Source: Paludibacteraceae bacterium (GTDB lineage: Bacteria > Bacteroidota > Bacteroidia > Bacteroidales > Paludibacteraceae). Taken from it: DNA of 7,313 nt. This document shows positions 6,261 through 7,313 of the stretch, one piece after another. Positions within the stretch are counted from its first letter, which is position 1. Each line of letters opens with the position of its first letter. The notes beneath the pieces were generated by a model. It was not told the origin of the DNA, made no database searches, and worked only from the letters and a program-made list of their open reading frames with translations. Where the stretch lies: assembly GCA_017402895.1 (NCBI GenBank), contig JAFPLG010000172.1:1-7313 (forward strand), written 5' to 3'. The position numbers and the translations under genes were made by a program.

Positions 6261-6286
6261 AAAGTGAAAAGTGAAAGGTGAAAATT
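6259..6286. repeat. Heptanucleotide tandem array 3 (GAAAAGT-type) at the TrhA-like stop codon
   Basis: Four 7-nt units cover 6259-6286: GAAAAGT twice (6259, 6266), GAAAGGT (6273) and GAAAATT (6280). A fifth, weak unit GCAAAGC may follow (6287-6293). The GA of the first unit completes the stop codon TGA at 6258-6260, the same arrangement as array 1 at the rpiB stop. No T-rich tract or strong stem follows, so it is not an intrinsic terminator. Confidence 0.85.
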
Positions 6287-6320
6287 GCAAAGCAATAATC
6301 GTTCGAGCAGAGCGAGATAA
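6287..6320. other. Non-repetitive core between two heptad arrays
   Basis: These 34 nt separate array 3 from array 4. A small perfect stem, ATTGC (6284-6288) with GCAAT (6292-6296) around AAA, sits at its left edge. GCAAAGC (6287-6293) recurs with one change as GCAGAGC (6307-6313). I see no TTTG or TAnnTTTG boxes and no T-tract, so there is no support for a promoter or terminator here. The whole 6259-6348 block may be one composite dispersed repeat. Confidence 0.4.
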
Positions 6321-6348
6321 GAAAAATGAAAGGTAAAAACTGAAAGCT
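6321..6348. repeat. Heptanucleotide tandem array 4 (GAAAGNT-type) before the glycosyltransferase
   Basis: Four degenerate 7-nt units run from 6321 to 6348: GAAAAAT, GAAAGGT, AAAAACT and GAAAGCT. The next heptamer, GAATGCT (6349-6355), still resembles the unit and contains the start ATG of the glycosyltransferase at 6351. The unit type is the same as in arrays 1 and 3, so all three intergenic arrays share a purine-rich + strand. Confidence 0.75.
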
Positions 6349-6350
6349 GA

Positions 6351-7058
6351 ATGCTCTCCTTTATCGTTCCCATATACAATGCTGCCGAATACCTCGAGCT
6401 GTGCATCCAGAGCCTACTTCGCCAGACGGAGCAGGACCTGCAGATCATTCTCGTGGATGACGGTAGTACGGATGGCAGTCTGCAGATAGCGCAAGAATGG
6501 GCAGCACGCGAACCGCGTATCCTGCTGCTCACCCAACCGCACGCCGGTCAGTCCGTCGCACGCAACCTGGGATTGAGCCATGCCGAGGGAGAATATATCG
6601 CCTTTGTTGATGCGGACGATACTATAGCACCCGATTGGTGCGAACAGCACTTACGGGTTATAGACGGCGTGGATTATGTACAGAGTGGCTATACCCGTGT
6701 ATCTAAGAGCCAATCACCAATCACCAATCACCAATTCACCTCCCCCTGCATGCGTCTCTATCGACGCGAAGCCATCCGTGGCATGCAATTTGTAGAAGGA
6801 ATGATATACGAAGATGTCGTGTGGTCGGTCGACCTATGGATGCGTGGTTTGCGATGCCGACGAATACCCTATTGCGGTTACCACTATACGCTCAATCCCA
6901 CGAGCACCACGTCGCGTCGTCACCCCGAAGCCGAAAAACGTCTCTTCCACGAACTCAAGAAGCGCCTGTCCACAAACGACAAACGACTAACGACCAACGA
7001 CAGACTCATAATCCTATACACCCTCATACGTCTCAAACTCCATTTCCTATGCAGATAA
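6351..7058 (+). CDS. Family 2 (GT-A fold) glycosyltransferase, short
   Basis: The 235-residue product is an inverting nucleotide-sugar glycosyltransferase of the GT2 type. It has the N-terminal SFIVPIYNAAEYLELCIQS signature, the nucleotide-binding VDDGSTDGS (35-43), GQSVARNLGL (66-75), the metal-binding DADD (87-90, the DXD position) and an ED pair (E154-D155) in GMIYEDVVWS that fits the catalytic base. It probably acts at the cytoplasmic face of the membrane on a surface polysaccharide or glycoconjugate; the acceptor and sugar are unknown. It is shorter than many family members. Two segments look inserted, SQSPITNHQFT (about 120-130) and the tail STNDKRLTTNDRL (207-219); both are encoded by heptad arrays. 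The ATG at 6351 places the SFIVPIYN motif at the N-terminus as usual. The gene overlaps the next one by 10 nt. Confidence 0.9.
   Translation: MLSFIVPIYNAAEYLELCIQSLLRQTEQDLQIILVDDGSTDGSLQIAQEWAAREPRILLLTQPHAGQSVARNLGLSHAEGEYIAFVDADDTIAPDWCEQHLRVIDGVDYVQSGYTRVSKSQSPITNHQFTSPCMRLYRREAIRGMQFVEGMIYEDVVWSVDLWMRGLRCRRIPYCGYHYTLNPTSTTSRRHPEAEKRLFHELKKRLSTNDKRLTTNDRLIILYTLIRLKLHFLCR
6711..6738. repeat. Heptanucleotide tandem array 5 (CAATCAC-type) inside the glycosyltransferase gene
   Basis: Three exact CAATCAC units (6711, 6718, 6725) are followed by a degenerate CAATTCA (6732-6738). The array encodes QSPITNHQF (from residue 121) between the DADD and ED motifs, in a region where GT2 enzymes vary in length. 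Read on the minus strand the unit is GATTGGT in another phase, which differs from the intergenic GAAAGGT unit at only two bases. Confidence 0.88.
6972..7006. repeat. Heptanucleotide tandem array 6 (ACAAACG-type) near the glycosyltransferase 3' end
   Basis: Five 7-nt units run from 6972 to 7006: ACAAACG twice (6972, 6979), ACTAACG (6986), ACCAACG (6993) and a weaker ACAGACT (7000). Because three units make 21 nt, the product shows a 7-residue repeat, STNDKRL (207-213) followed by TTNDRLI (214-220). The segment lies after the catalytic region, in a tail that probably tolerates extension. Confidence 0.85.
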
Positions 7059-7313
7059 AAAGAATACTATTAGTAGCCGCATGGCTCCTCTCGCCTTTAG
7101 CCGTTAGCCTTTCGCCATTAACTGCTGCCACACGCTATGCGTCGCCAAACGGCAACGGTGACGGTAGTTCGTACGGTTCGCCTACGACATGGGCGGCTGC
7201 ACTTAGTGCCACGCAGGGAGGGGACACGCTCTATCTGCTGGGCGGCACCTACTCTTTCTCGGCCAAGCAGACCATTGGTACTGGCAAGAACGGACTGTCG
7301 GCCAGCCAACGCA
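7049..7313 (+). CDS. Secreted right-handed parallel beta-helix protein, pectate-lyase-like, N-terminal part (3' truncated by window)
   Basis: Only the first 88 residues are present; the frame is open to the window end. A signal peptide is clear: MQIKR, then a hydrophobic core to about residue 27 (LSPLTAA), with cleavage probably just before T28. The mature start reads RYASPNGNGDGSSYGSPTTW, then SATQGGDTLYLLGGTYSF. This arrangement, Y-x-SPNG-x-G near the N-terminus followed by GDTLYLLGGTY, is typical of the first coil of pectin-lyase-fold proteins, including polysaccharide lyases of the PL1/PL6/PL9 kind and many uncharacterised surface proteins. Enzymatic activity cannot be judged without the catalytic coils. 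The ATG at 7049 overlaps the glycosyltransferase stop by 10 nt, so it is probably co-translated. The core of the signal peptide is encoded by heptad array 7087-7121. Confidence 0.8.
   Translation, partial: MQIKRILLVAAWLLSPLAVSLSPLTAATRYASPNGNGDGSSYGSPTTWAAALSATQGGDTLYLLGGTYSFSAKQTIGTGKNGLSASQR
7087..7121. repeat. Heptanucleotide tandem array 7 (CCTTTAG-type) inside a signal-peptide region
   Basis: Five degenerate units run from 7087 to 7121: CCTCTCG, CCTTTAG, CCGTTAG, CCTTTCG and CCATTAA. They encode most of the hydrophobic core of the signal peptide, and the product shows a 7-residue repeat, LSPLAVS (14-20) then LSPLTAA (21-27). It is the most degenerate of the seven arrays, but the period is exact over 35 nt. 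Confidence 0.72.

Noticed and set aside
6284..6296. Intrinsic terminator after the TrhA-like gene
   Set aside because: The ATTGC/GCAAT stem is only 5 bp with a 3-nt loop and no T-tract follows, so termination is not supported and the transcript may continue into the glycosyltransferase.
1024..7121. CRISPR array as an explanation of the repeats
   Set aside because: The units are 7 nt, directly adjacent and without spacers, the sequence differs between sites, and no cas gene is present.

Overview
The window comes from a member of the Bacteroidetes, most likely Bacteroidales. Four observations support this: the NqrF C-terminus is of Bacteroidetes type; the one convincing promoter fits the TTTG-N20-TAnnTTTG consensus of that phylum; starts are preceded by A/T-rich sequence with no clear Shine-Dalgarno motif; and the protein set (DASS carrier, AspT/YidE-type carrier, C-terminal-Phe outer-membrane barrel) is typical of gut Bacteroidales. 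All recognised genes lie on the + strand.

Layout. Positions 1-312 hold the 3' end of nqrF (Na+-translocating NADH:quinone reductase), closed by a strong intrinsic terminator at 332-369. Positions 313-531 are a regulatory gap with an inverted repeat, a Bacteroidetes-type promoter (424-455) and two perfect stem-loops in the predicted leader (469-490 and 493-512). A tightly packed run follows: a divergent RpiB/LacAB-type sugar-phosphate isomerase (532-1032), a DASS/SLC13 Na+-coupled anion carrier (1060-2520), an AspT/YidE-family carrier with two TrkA-C domains (2521-4185), an outer-membrane barrel with a signal peptide (4189-5631) and a hemolysin III/TrhA-type membrane protein (5631-6260). Gaps between them are 27, 0, 3 and -1 nt, so they are probably one transcript. 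After a 90-nt gap come a short family 2 glycosyltransferase (6351-7058) and, overlapping it by 10 nt, the start of a secreted parallel beta-helix (pectate-lyase-like) protein that runs off the window.

The porin, the DASS symporter and the AspT-like carrier could together form an outer- and inner-membrane route for a small anion such as a C4-dicarboxylate. That is inference from families and order; no substrate can be read from the sequence.

The most unusual signal is a family of degenerate heptanucleotide tandem repeats. Seven short arrays of 4-5 units keep a 7-nt period, although the unit sequence differs from array to array. Three are purine-rich (GAAAATT/GAAAAGT-like) and intergenic; two of these begin at the TGA stop codon of the upstream gene. 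Four lie inside genes, in places likely to tolerate insertion: a loop of the TrhA-like protein, a variable segment and the C-terminal tail of the glycosyltransferase, and the signal peptide of the beta-helix protein. Because 7 is not a multiple of 3, three units encode a 7-residue repeat, and this is visible in the proteins. The pattern recalls the heptanucleotide STRR elements of filamentous cyanobacteria and could be a genome-wide dispersed element.
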